From Rhizobium sp. 18065 (GTDB lineage Bacteria; Pseudomonadota; Alphaproteobacteria; Rhizobiales; Rhizobiaceae): a DNA stretch of 64,000 nt. Numbering within the stretch: position 1 is the first letter of the stretch; each line of letters starts with the position of its first letter. The translations under genes were made by a program, and so were the position numbers. The DNA is taken from the NCBI RefSeq assembly GCF_902706095.1, contig NZ_CACSJP010000014.1, forward strand, positions 1 through 64,000. The letters run 5' to 3'. Below are positions 52,030 to 59,159 of this stretch, in pieces. The notes below the pieces were generated by a model that saw only the letters and a list, made by a program, of their open reading frames with translations, searched no databases and was not told the DNA's origin.

Positions 52030-52452
52030 ATGGACGTCGGGCATGATACGAGCGGTCTCTCCAGTCTGATTGCTCCCGTTCTGAAGCCTCTTGCGATCGG
52101 CCTCGAATTCTTCGGAGTCGGCGTGATCCTGGTTGGCGTCGTGATCGCGACGGTCGCCTATGCGCGAGACATTTTCGCAATCGACCACCGGGACGCATAC
52201 GAGCGATACCGCGCCAACCTCGGTCGCGGCATATTGCTTGGCCTTGAGATCCTGATAGGTGCGGACATCATCGCAACGATCATTTCGCCCTTGACCTGGG
52301 AAAGCGTCGGGCTTCTCGGGATGATTGTCCTCATCCGGACTTTTCTGAGCTTCTCGCTGGAAGCCGAAATCGATGGACAATGGCCGTGGACGAAAAAATC
52401 TCATCCGCCAGTACACGCCCGCTCGCCGTCATCATCGCGGCTCGACGCTTAA
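52030..52452 (+). CDS. DUF1622 membrane protein
   Basis: 140 residues with three membrane segments (about 22-42, 68-88, 95-112) and the family stretch YRANLGRGILLGLEILIGAD, ending SLEAEIDGQWPW. The last 20 residues are Ser/Pro/His-rich and look atypical; they lie at the edge of mobile-element debris, so the native C-terminus may have been replaced. Unknown function. Same unit as YoaK behind element E. A ribosome site (AAGGAAC) precedes ATG 52030. Confidence 0.85.
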   Translation: MDVGHDTSGLSSLIAPVLKPLAIGLEFFGVGVILVGVVIATVAYARDIFAIDHRDAYERYRANLGRGILLGLEILIGADIIATIISPLTWESVGLLGMIVLIRTFLSFSLEAEIDGQWPWTKKSHPPVHARSPSSSRLDA

Positions 52453-52457
52453 CGACA

Positions 52458-52562
52458 TCACAGAGCTGTTCGTTCGATTGACACCTGATGAGCTGACGAT
52501 TGTCGGACATACAGAATGGCCTTGCGCTCAAGATGGTGGGCGCTGATCTTCTCATGCATCAT
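52458..52562 (-). pseudogene. 5' fragment of a large serine recombinase gene
   Basis: Starting at ATG 52562, with an excellent AAGGAGG six bases upstream, the frame reads MMHEKISAHHLERKAILYVR then QSSAHQV. This is the N-terminus of the large serine recombinase group, including the strand containing the catalytic Ser (YVRQSS). After about 27 residues the sequence diverges and stops. The catalytic and DNA-binding remainder (several hundred residues) is absent. Confidence 0.8.
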
Positions 52563-53085
52563 GACCGGCCTCCTTCGACTGGGAGGCGCTTCCGCCGTTT
52601 GCGTGGTCGACGAGCAGCCGCACGATGAGTGCCGTTTACGCCTGTTGTGTTCCTTCCGGAAATGTCTGTCATTGCGGCATCGCTGGCGTCTTCCCGCTGT
52701 GTGTGCTCGAGAACAGATCGAACTGATATGTCGTGAACTGGCGTGGCATGGACATCTCCCCGACTCGTTTCGTGAGAGATAAATGCTGCGCTCATATCCG
52801 CGCCTTGCGACGGGGTGCCTGCCTCTTCCAGCAACTTTGCCAAAGCAAGCAGGCAAGCAAAATCGGCATACGCGATTGGCAAGACCAACCAACGTGCACT
52901 CAGTGTTCGGTCAAACATCCACACCGGAACTTCGGGCAGCCGGCATGATCTCGAACCCGAAAGACTGCAGTGGAACACAGCAGATCCCTTGTCCACCAAC
53001 CCATGGATATGGACGAGCCGCCCAGACCAAGGGTGCCACGGATATAAAAGCTCCCGAACCTCGGTCCCGTGGGTGTTCCGTCGCC
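52563..53085. other. Mobile-element debris without an intact gene
   Basis: Open frames on both strands are long but show no family resemblance or coding signals that I trust. A basic frame ending RPRKRRKRLPVEGGRS on the minus strand overlaps the recombinase start and may be the tail of a former companion gene of that recombinase. Confidence 0.4.
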
Positions 53086-53184
53086 CTCTTGTACAATAGC
53101 CGACGCCCACATTCATCCCTTGACGGGCAGACACCGGATCAGGCCTACTTCAACGCGCTGCCACCAATGAAGGTGGCGGCATAA
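53086..53184 (+). pseudogene. 3' fragment of an IS3-family OrfB
   Basis: The last 32 codons read LLYNSRRPHSSLDGQTPDQA and YFNALPPMKVAA before the stop, the typical C-terminus of IS3-group transposases (YNSRRPHSSL motif). Everything upstream, including the catalytic triad, is missing. It is unrelated to the intact element at 24472, whose OrfB ends differently (NHRRLLEPIG). Confidence 0.8.
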
Positions 53185-53223
53185 TCGAGGCGGAAATCCA
53201 CCTAGCGAAACGCACGAAACTGT

Positions 53224-53352
53224 TCAGACAAGCCGAGCCACCTCTTTGCTCATTCCCTGTTCCCGGCATAGCTCGGGGACAGGGACGCCACCTTCCGCCT
53301 GGCGAAGGATGGCCAGGATTTGGGGTTCGCTAAATCTGCTCGTCTTTATCAA
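53224..53352 (-). pseudogene. 5' fragment of an IS3-family OrfA
   Basis: The minus-strand frame reads IKTSRFSEPQILAILRQAEG then GVPVPELCREQGMS, the N-terminal helix-turn-helix region of IS3-group OrfA (usually starting MKTSRF or MKKSRF). The initiating ATG is lost (TTG ATA) and after GMS the sequence deviates and ends at 53224. It points toward the OrfB fragment, so the two pieces come from different copies. Confidence 0.78.
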
Positions 53353-53569
53353 AATATCCTCGTTCACAAAGCCCGAGAAAACTCTACTTTTGAAGCCGTT
53401 AATTGCCGGGGGATTACCCACTCACCGAAGCGAGAGGCGCGCTCCATCGGGGTTAGAAAATTTCTGTCTTGCTCGCCTGTAACGTCGCTAGGCGAAGAGC
53501 GTCTAACGGGCAGACAAGGCCGTCGCGACCATCGTTGGTCTAGCTGACATTCTTTAGGGAGTTCAGATC

Positions 53570-54277
53570 GTGCAAAAACCTACATGCGTGATTGTGACCG
53601 GTGCTGCCGGCAATCTCGGCCGTGCAACAGCCGCGAGACTTGCTGGACAGGGTGTAAACTTGGTTTGCGTCGATCGAACGGCCGAGGTTTTGGATGCTCT
53701 CGTTCGGTCGCTTCCCTCAGGGACGAAAGCACTGATCTTTGCCGGCGCCGATCTCGGCGATCCGGCTGTCGCGCAGGCCATGGTCGAGGCGGCGGTGGAT
53801 TGTTTCGGCGGCATCGATGCTCTCGTCAATACGGTCGGAGGGTTCGCGACCGGGCCGGTTGCCAGTGACGCACTTGCCCAGTGGGATCTGATGATGGCCC
53901 TGAATGCGCGGGTCGCACTGGTAACAAGCATCGCCGTCCTACCCGTGATGCAGGCTGCCCGCTATGGCCGCATCGTGCACATCGCAGCCGCCCCGGGATT
54001 GAAGGCCGGCGCAAATCAGGCTGCTTATGCTGCATCAAAGGCTGCGGTGCTCAGGCTGACGGAGAGCATTGCGCTTGAACATCGCAGCAATCGCATTACG
54101 GCCAACTGCATCCTGCCCGGCACGATCGATACGCCGCAAAATCGCGCAGCCATGCCGGATGCAAAGGTCTCTGACTGGGTGGCGCCGGATTCCATCGCCC
54201 GGCTGATCGCTTTCCTCATCTCTCCCGAGGCAGCAGTCGTGACCGGCGCTGCCATTCCCGCAACAGGATTGGAGTGA
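53570..54277 (+). CDS. Short-chain dehydrogenase/reductase with Ala at the catalytic Ser position
   Basis: 235 residues. NAD(P) motif TGAAGNLGRA (about 10-19) and NTVGGFA are normal, and YAASK carries the active-site Tyr and Lys. The segment before it reads IVHIAAAPGLKAG, where the catalytic Ser is expected, so that residue appears to be Ala. GTG 53570 is the start, with GGGAG upstream. It is the first gene of a compact redox operon; its product may handle a quinol or alcohol partner of the membrane proteins. Confidence 0.85.
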   Translation: MQKPTCVIVTGAAGNLGRATAARLAGQGVNLVCVDRTAEVLDALVRSLPSGTKALIFAGADLGDPAVAQAMVEAAVDCFGGIDALVNTVGGFATGPVASDALAQWDLMMALNARVALVTSIAVLPVMQAARYGRIVHIAAAPGLKAGANQAAYAASKAAVLRLTESIALEHRSNRITANCILPGTIDTPQNRAAMPDAKVSDWVAPDSIARLIAFLISPEAAVVTGAAIPATGLE

Positions 54278-54287
54278 GGTCGAACGC

Positions 54288-54506
54288 ATGGATATTTTTG
54301 CTGACCCCGTTTTCGCCGCTCTCTTTCTCTGGGTCACACCGGGTCTCATTGTGGCTGTCGCCTTTCTGGCCATCGGGATTGACCGGATCGATCACGCAGC
54401 CGTTGGTGCCTACGCGTTTCGGCCGCTGCTGATCCCCGGCATCCTTCTTCTCTGGCCACTGGTGGTGTGGCGATGGGCCATCCTTGCCCGCAGCAGCGGA
54501 GACTAG
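54288..54506 (+). CDS. Small two-helix membrane protein
   Basis: 72 residues with two hydrophobic helices (about 8-30 and 46-66) and little else: FLWVTPGLIVAVAFLAIGID and PLLIPGILLLWPLVVWRWAI. GGAGTGAGG lies upstream. It begins 10 bases after the dehydrogenase gene and ends 4 bases before the next. Function is unknown; probably a subunit of the membrane redox complex encoded here. Confidence 0.75.
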   Translation: MDIFADPVFAALFLWVTPGLIVAVAFLAIGIDRIDHAAVGAYAFRPLLIPGILLLWPLVVWRWAILARSSGD

Positions 54507-54510
54507 ACGC

Positions 54511-54669
54511 ATGCAGCGCGCGCACCGCAAGGCTCATGCTTGGATATGGACGGCACTGGCGGTTGCCCTGCCTGTGTGCCTGGCACTTGCCTTCACATCG
54601 ACATCGAAGCTTTCCCGCGACGCTCCGTCCATACGGCTCGCGCCTGCCGATCGGCCGGAGGCTCCATGA
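54511..54669 (+). CDS. Small single-helix membrane protein
   Basis: 52 residues: a basic start (MQRAHRKAHAWIW), one membrane helix (TALAVALPVCLALAFTSTS) and a short polar tail. The helix could also be an uncleaved signal anchor. Its stop overlaps the start of the heme/Rieske gene by four bases (ATGA), which supports it being translated. I do not recognise the family. Confidence 0.65.
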   Translation: MQRAHRKAHAWIWTALAVALPVCLALAFTSTSKLSRDAPSIRLAPADRPEAP

Positions 54670-55766
54670 GCACGGCATACAAGCCCGTAGGCTGGAACCG
54701 CAACAAGCTCATCTATGACGCCGTCCTGTTGTGCGGGGTGGTTGCCTACATCCTCCTCTATCTCAAGCTCGCACCGCTCCTGTCACCGACCGTGCGCGCG
54801 GTTGATACGCCCATCCTCCGGATGCGTGCCTTCGGTTCCCTGGCCTTTCTGTTGCTGACCGTCGTGCTGGCCATCGGCCCGCTCGCCAGGCTCGATCCGC
54901 GTTTTTTGCCCTTGCTGTATAATCGACGCCATTTCGGCGTCATGACGGCGGCGGTTGCGTCTACGCATGCGATGTTCGTCCTCGACTGGTACTTCGCCTT
55001 CAGCGCCACCCCGAAGCTCACCGCGCTTTTCACGAGCAATACGAGCTTCGGCAGCATTTCCGGGTTTCCGTTTGAGCTGTTCGGCATCTTCGCGCTGCTG
55101 ATCCTGCTGGTGCTGGCGGCCACGAGCCACGACTTCTGGCTCTCCTTCCTCTCGCCGCCCGTCTGGAAGGCCATGCATATGAGTATCTATGCCGCCTATG
55201 CGGCTGTCGTGCTGCATGTGGGCCTGGGGGCGGTGATCGATGGATCCAATCCAATGACGGCATTGTCCCTCGGTGCAAGTCTGGTCGCGCTGTCGGTGCT
55301 GCATCTGCAGGCCGGGCGTCGGGAACAGGCGATCGATGAGGCCCCGTCCCGGATCGAAGCGGAGACAGGCTGGGTAGATGTCTGCGATCTGAGCGCCATT
55401 GAGGAAGGACTTGCCATTGTCGGCGTGTTGCCTGAAGGCGAGCGGGTCGCTGTCTTCCGGTTCAAGAACCAGTTGTCGGCTCTCTCCAATCTGTGTTCAC
55501 ACCAGAATGGCCCGATCGGAGAAGGCAAGGTCGTCATGGGTTTTGCGACCTGCCCCTGGCACGGCTACCAGTATCGCCTGGAAGACGGATGCGCGCCGCC
55601 GCCATTCAAGGAAAGGGTGCGCAAGTATCATGTGAAAGTCGTGGGGACACGGGTCCTCGTCGATCCTGTCGCCGTGCCGCTCGGCACAAGGATCGAGCCT
55701 GTCACGGTCACTGGCGCTATGTCCCCAGCCTCTCAGACAATGCCGACAACAAGGACTTCGCCATGA
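54666..55766 (+). CDS. Heme-b ferric-reductase-like membrane domain fused to a Rieske 2Fe-2S domain
   Basis: 366 residues. About 10-225 are six membrane helices of the ferric reductase/YedZ type with two His pairs (H and H in HFGVMTAAVASTH, about 97-109; HMSIYAAYAAVVLH, about 172-185) suited to two b hemes. About 240-345 are a Rieske domain: CSHQNGPIGEG and CPWHGYQYRLEDG, the full Cys-x-His / Cys-x2-His set. The protein should pass electrons between a membrane quinone or heme and a Rieske centre on the cytoplasmic side. Start and stop overlap both neighbours. Confidence 0.9.
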   Translation: MSTAYKPVGWNRNKLIYDAVLLCGVVAYILLYLKLAPLLSPTVRAVDTPILRMRAFGSLAFLLLTVVLAIGPLARLDPRFLPLLYNRRHFGVMTAAVASTHAMFVLDWYFAFSATPKLTALFTSNTSFGSISGFPFELFGIFALLILLVLAATSHDFWLSFLSPPVWKAMHMSIYAAYAAVVLHVGLGAVIDGSNPMTALSLGASLVALSVLHLQAGRREQAIDEAPSRIEAETGWVDVCDLSAIEEGLAIVGVLPEGERVAVFRFKNQLSALSNLCSHQNGPIGEGKVVMGFATCPWHGYQYRLEDGCAPPPFKERVRKYHVKVVGTRVLVDPVAVPLGTRIEPVTVTGAMSPASQTMPTTRTSP

Positions 55767-56536
55767 TGCCTCGTCCGCCAGATCCTGGTTTTTTCATCGG
55801 TTATGCGAAGAAGGTCCCGCCGGCGATCGCGCAATGCATGCTTCTCTTCGTCGTATTTTTCCTCCTGGGCCTCGCCTTTGCCTCCCTGGCGTTCTCGCTC
55901 TCCGCTCAGAACCCCGGTTCCGGCGGTTATGTCGACGAATTGCAGGGCGGGCGACTGGCCGGTGTGCTGGAAATGCTGCCCTATCCGATCCTGCGCGTGC
56001 CCGCACGCGATGGCAGAGGCCCGCGCGCCATCATGCTGTCCGGGCAAGGCAAAGCGGGTGTCGCCAAGGACGCCGATCCTCTCAACGGGCAATGGGCCGA
56101 GGTCTCCGGCATCTTCGTCAAGCGCGGCGACCTCGACATGCTGTTGGTGGGTGGCAACCCTGGTTTGGCCAGCGCCACTTCGCCCGTGGAAGCAATTCAG
56201 CCTGCTGCACCGGTATCCCTCGGTCGTTGGCGACTGACCGGCGAAATCTGCGATGGCAAGTGTTATGCCGGAGCCATGCGGCCGGGAACCGGTCTCGCGC
56301 ACAAGGCCTGCGCCAATCTCTGCATTACCGGCGGCGTGCCGCCTGTATTCGTGACGACATCACCGGTCGAGGGCCATAACTTCCTGCTGATGGCAGGCTC
56401 CGACGGAGGGCCCTTGCCCCGCGCACTGCTGAATCGGACCGGCTTGCTGATCGAGCTTGACGGCGAGGTGGAGCAGCGCGACGACATTTTGATTTTTCGC
56501 GTCAAAATGCCCGCGAAGCGTGAGATGGGCTCATGA
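55763..56536 (+). CDS. Membrane-anchored protein with a conserved-looking Cys/His motif
   Basis: 257 residues: one N-terminal membrane helix (about 22-45) and a soluble domain of about 200 residues. About 170-195 read GEICDGKCYAGAMRPGTGL then AHKACANLC, a Cys-x3-Cys ... His-x2-Ala-Cys-x3-Cys cluster followed by ITGGVPPVFV. Five thiol/imidazole groups that close could bind a metal or heme-like cofactor. I recognise no named family. The start overlaps the heme/Rieske stop (ATGATG), and its stop overlaps the next start. Confidence 0.8.
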   Translation: MMPRPPDPGFFIGYAKKVPPAIAQCMLLFVVFFLLGLAFASLAFSLSAQNPGSGGYVDELQGGRLAGVLEMLPYPILRVPARDGRGPRAIMLSGQGKAGVAKDADPLNGQWAEVSGIFVKRGDLDMLLVGGNPGLASATSPVEAIQPAAPVSLGRWRLTGEICDGKCYAGAMRPGTGLAHKACANLCITGGVPPVFVTTSPVEGHNFLLMAGSDGGPLPRALLNRTGLLIELDGEVEQRDDILIFRVKMPAKREMGS

Positions 56537-56748
56537 GCCAGGACGGCAAGCCTTCACTCCTACGCCATCTCCTAGGACTTGCCGTGGCCGCAGGCCTTAA
56601 ATGGTTGCTCGTGATCCTCTGGTCATACGGCCCGATTTTTCTTAGGGGCACGGCCTTCCAGGATCTGTTCACTATCGCCTATGTCGTCGCCGCTTTCGGA
56701 ATTCTGACCCTCACCGAACGGATCGCAAGTGCTTGGACCGGGCCCTGA
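56533..56748 (+). CDS. Small membrane protein, end of the redox operon
   Basis: 71 residues with two hydrophobic segments (about 10-32 and 42-62). It starts inside the previous gene's stop (ATGAG) and ends 16 bases before the convergent CoA-transferase gene. Family unknown. Its coupling suggests it belongs to the same complex. Confidence 0.75.
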   Translation: MSQDGKPSLLRHLLGLAVAAGLKWLLVILWSYGPIFLRGTAFQDLFTIAYVVAAFGILTLTERIASAWTGP

Positions 56749-56764
56749 ATCCGGCCACCTCACC

Positions 56765-57994
56765 TCAATCCGAGTCCAGCAGCCGCAGGACTGCCTCCCG
56801 ATCGGCGTCGAGATGCGGCGGGCGGCTGTGGTACTGAACTGGCGTCACGGACATCTTGAGCGGATTTCCAAGAAGACTAACCGGATCCTCGGTCTCATCT
56901 CCTGGCATATCCACCACCATCCCGCGCGCCAGCGTATGGGGATCGGCCAGAACGGTATCGATCGTCGCGACGCGGCCAGCCGGTACACCGGCACCGAGCA
57001 GGCGCTGCTCCCAGGATAGGGCGGTATCCTTTGATATTTCTGCCTGGATCAAGGCTTGCAGTGCCTCAAGATTGGCGAGCCTGTCCCTGTTTCGCCGGAA
57101 CCGGTCGTCTGTGGCGAGGTCGGCTCGCCCGATCGCCTCTGCAAAGCGCAGGAACTGCTGGTCATTGCCCACCGCCACCGCCAGATACTCATCGTATGCC
57201 GCAAAGGTCTGGTAGGGGGCGATATTGGGGTGTGCATTGCCGAGAGGCTTGGGCACCCGGCCTGAAACCAGGTGATTTGTGGCCGCGTTTATCAGCCAGG
57301 CAACCTGGCTGTCATAAAGGGCTAGATCGATATGCTGACCCTGACCAGTGCGGTCACGGTGTCTAAGGGCCGCAAGAACGCCGACGGTTGCATACATGCC
57401 GCACATCACATCCGCGATCCCAACTCCCACCTTGACCGGTTTACCGCCGGCTGCCTCCGGTTCACCGGTGATGCTCATGATCCCACCCATAGCCTGGATG
57501 AGAAAATCGTAGCCGATACGGTCGGAATAGGGGCCTGTCTGGCCAAATCCGGTGATAGCGCACCAGATGATATCAGGCTTGATGTGTCTCAGGTCCTCGT
57601 AGCCGACACCGCGGCGAGCGAGATCGCCAGGCTTGTAGTTTTCGACCACAACGTCCGAAATGGCCACCAGCCGGCGCAGCAACGACACGCCTTCTTCACT
57701 GGTGATGTCGATGGCGATCGATTTCTTGTTCCTGTTGGCACAGAGGAAATAGGCACTCAGGTCACTGTCATTGCCCTCGGCATCAGGCAGAAACGGCGGG
57801 CCCCAGCTGCGCGTGTCATCGCCGCTTTCGGGCTTTTCAACCTTGATGACCTCGGCGCCAAGATCGGCCATGAGCTGGGTTGCCGTCGGGCCGGCCAGAA
57901 TTCGGGACAGGTCCAGAACGCGCAATCCTGCAAGGCTGCCCGGTGCAAGCTGTGTGTCTTCCTGGGTCATTGCTTCACTCTTTTCGGATGTCAT
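56765..57994 (-). CDS. CaiB/Frc-family (class III) CoA transferase
   Basis: 409 residues. LRVLDLSRILAGPTATQLMADLGAEVIKVE (about 18-46) is the class III N-terminal signature, and the catalytic Asp is expected in GVGIADVMCGMYATVG (about 185). These enzymes move CoA between carboxylic acids (oxalate/formate, succinate/itaconate and others). The start at 57994 has GGAAGG six bases upstream and begins two bases from the OpgC-like gene's stop. Last gene of a three-gene operon with a ThDP enzyme and an acyltransferase. Confidence 0.92.
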   Translation of the reverse strand: MTSEKSEAMTQEDTQLAPGSLAGLRVLDLSRILAGPTATQLMADLGAEVIKVEKPESGDDTRSWGPPFLPDAEGNDSDLSAYFLCANRNKKSIAIDITSEEGVSLLRRLVAISDVVVENYKPGDLARRGVGYEDLRHIKPDIIWCAITGFGQTGPYSDRIGYDFLIQAMGGIMSITGEPEAAGGKPVKVGVGIADVMCGMYATVGVLAALRHRDRTGQGQHIDLALYDSQVAWLINAATNHLVSGRVPKPLGNAHPNIAPYQTFAAYDEYLAVAVGNDQQFLRFAEAIGRADLATDDRFRRNRDRLANLEALQALIQAEISKDTALSWEQRLLGAGVPAGRVATIDTVLADPHTLARGMVVDMPGDETEDPVSLLGNPLKMSVTPVQYHSRPPHLDADREAVLRLLDSD

Positions 57995-57995
57995 G

Positions 57996-59159
57996 TCATG
58001 CCTTCCAGGGTGCGGTCTTGAACCAGGCCACCAGATAAGCGGTGGCAATCAGCAGGGCGAAGCCGGTGAGATTGGCAAGCGCCGTCCAGAGTGGCGTGCG
58101 GCCGACGTGATCGAGCCAGATGCCGATGATCTGTGCGACAACCATGCCCGTGATGAAGACCGCCAGAGATTGTTGCCCAACCTTCATCAACACGCGGGTG
58201 GCGGGGTAGATGCGCGGATGGATCAATCTCTGGCCCCCGACGCCGACGGCGTGAAAGGCGATATAGGCAAGGGCGAGAAAGTGCATGAGCCGCAACAGGC
58301 CGAACATAGTCTTGTCGGTCAGTGGCCGGATGGCGTGGGCCGCATCGCGGAAAAAGACTGACGCATCAAGGACCATATACCAGGCGAAGGGAACGGTTGC
58401 GACGACGATCATGATCGCCAGCGCCATAACCCAGCGATTGTCGGGCGGCGGAGCGATGGTGCCGCGCATCAGGAAGAACCCGAGGAAGAAGATCAGCTGC
58501 CAGCCGAAGGGATTGAAGAACCACGGCCGCTCGGACCATGGTTCCGCCGGCAAATGCACGAGGTAAAACTGGGCGGATAACCAGAGGGCGGCCATCAGCA
58601 GGAGAGGGAGACGGCGGTTCAGCCGCTCGGCCAGCAGCATCACCGGCATCAGGGCCAGGATCACCATGTACATCGGGAGGATGTCGAAATAGTTCGGCAC
58701 ATAGGTCAGGGTCATCAGTCCCACAATAAGCGGGGCGGGGGCAGTGAACAGCGGGATGAGATTGAGGCTCTGGATATAGGAGGTTCCATCGGGCTTGTTG
58801 CCGGCGATCGCCATCAGCGTTGCGATCACGAGGAAAACGCAGATATGCGACCAGTAGATCTGCCAGATGCGCTGCACCACGCGCGCCGACAGCATGACGA
58901 TCCCCTCCCGGTCGAACAGGCGGCCGAAGGCAATCGCTGATGCCATGCCCGACAGGAAGACAAACATTTCTGTGGCGTCCGAAAATCCGAAGCGCGCCGG
59001 GATCCACAGAGCCCAATGGTCATTCGGCACGTGCGCCAGGAGAATGATAAGCATTCCGATCCCGCGAAATACATCAAGGCGGGGATCGCGAGGGCGCTTG
59101 GTGCGCGGAGCATCGGACCTGGCGGCAGGCTCAGAAGGTGTTTTTGTAAGCATCGGCAT
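57996..59159 (-). CDS. OpgC-like integral membrane acyl/succinyltransferase
   Basis: About 387 residues with ten or so membrane helices, of the OpgC_C/acyltransferase_3-related group. RDPRLDVFRGIGMLIILLAH at the N-terminus and FVFLSGMASAIAFGR are characteristic. OpgC adds succinyl groups to periplasmic osmoregulated glucans. Start is uncertain: ATG 59159 or 59153, without a clear ribosome site, overlapping the ThDP gene's end by about 29 bases. Coupling to a CoA transferase raises the idea that the operon supplies its acyl-CoA donor. Confidence 0.85.
   Translation of the reverse strand: MPMLTKTPSEPAARSDAPRTKRPRDPRLDVFRGIGMLIILLAHVPNDHWALWIPARFGFSDATEMFVFLSGMASAIAFGRLFDREGIVMLSARVVQRIWQIYWSHICVFLVIATLMAIAGNKPDGTSYIQSLNLIPLFTAPAPLIVGLMTLTYVPNYFDILPMYMVILALMPVMLLAERLNRRLPLLLMAALWLSAQFYLVHLPAEPWSERPWFFNPFGWQLIFFLGFFLMRGTIAPPPDNRWVMALAIMIVVATVPFAWYMVLDASVFFRDAAHAIRPLTDKTMFGLLRLMHFLALAYIAFHAVGVGGQRLIHPRIYPATRVLMKVGQQSLAVFITGMVVAQIIGIWLDHVGRTPLWTALANLTGFALLIATAYLVAWFKTAPWKA

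Noticed and set aside
52559..53134. 191-residue minus-strand frame in mobile-element debris
   Set aside because: Its composition changes along its length and it spans the complement of other fragments; only its end near the recombinase start might once have been coding.
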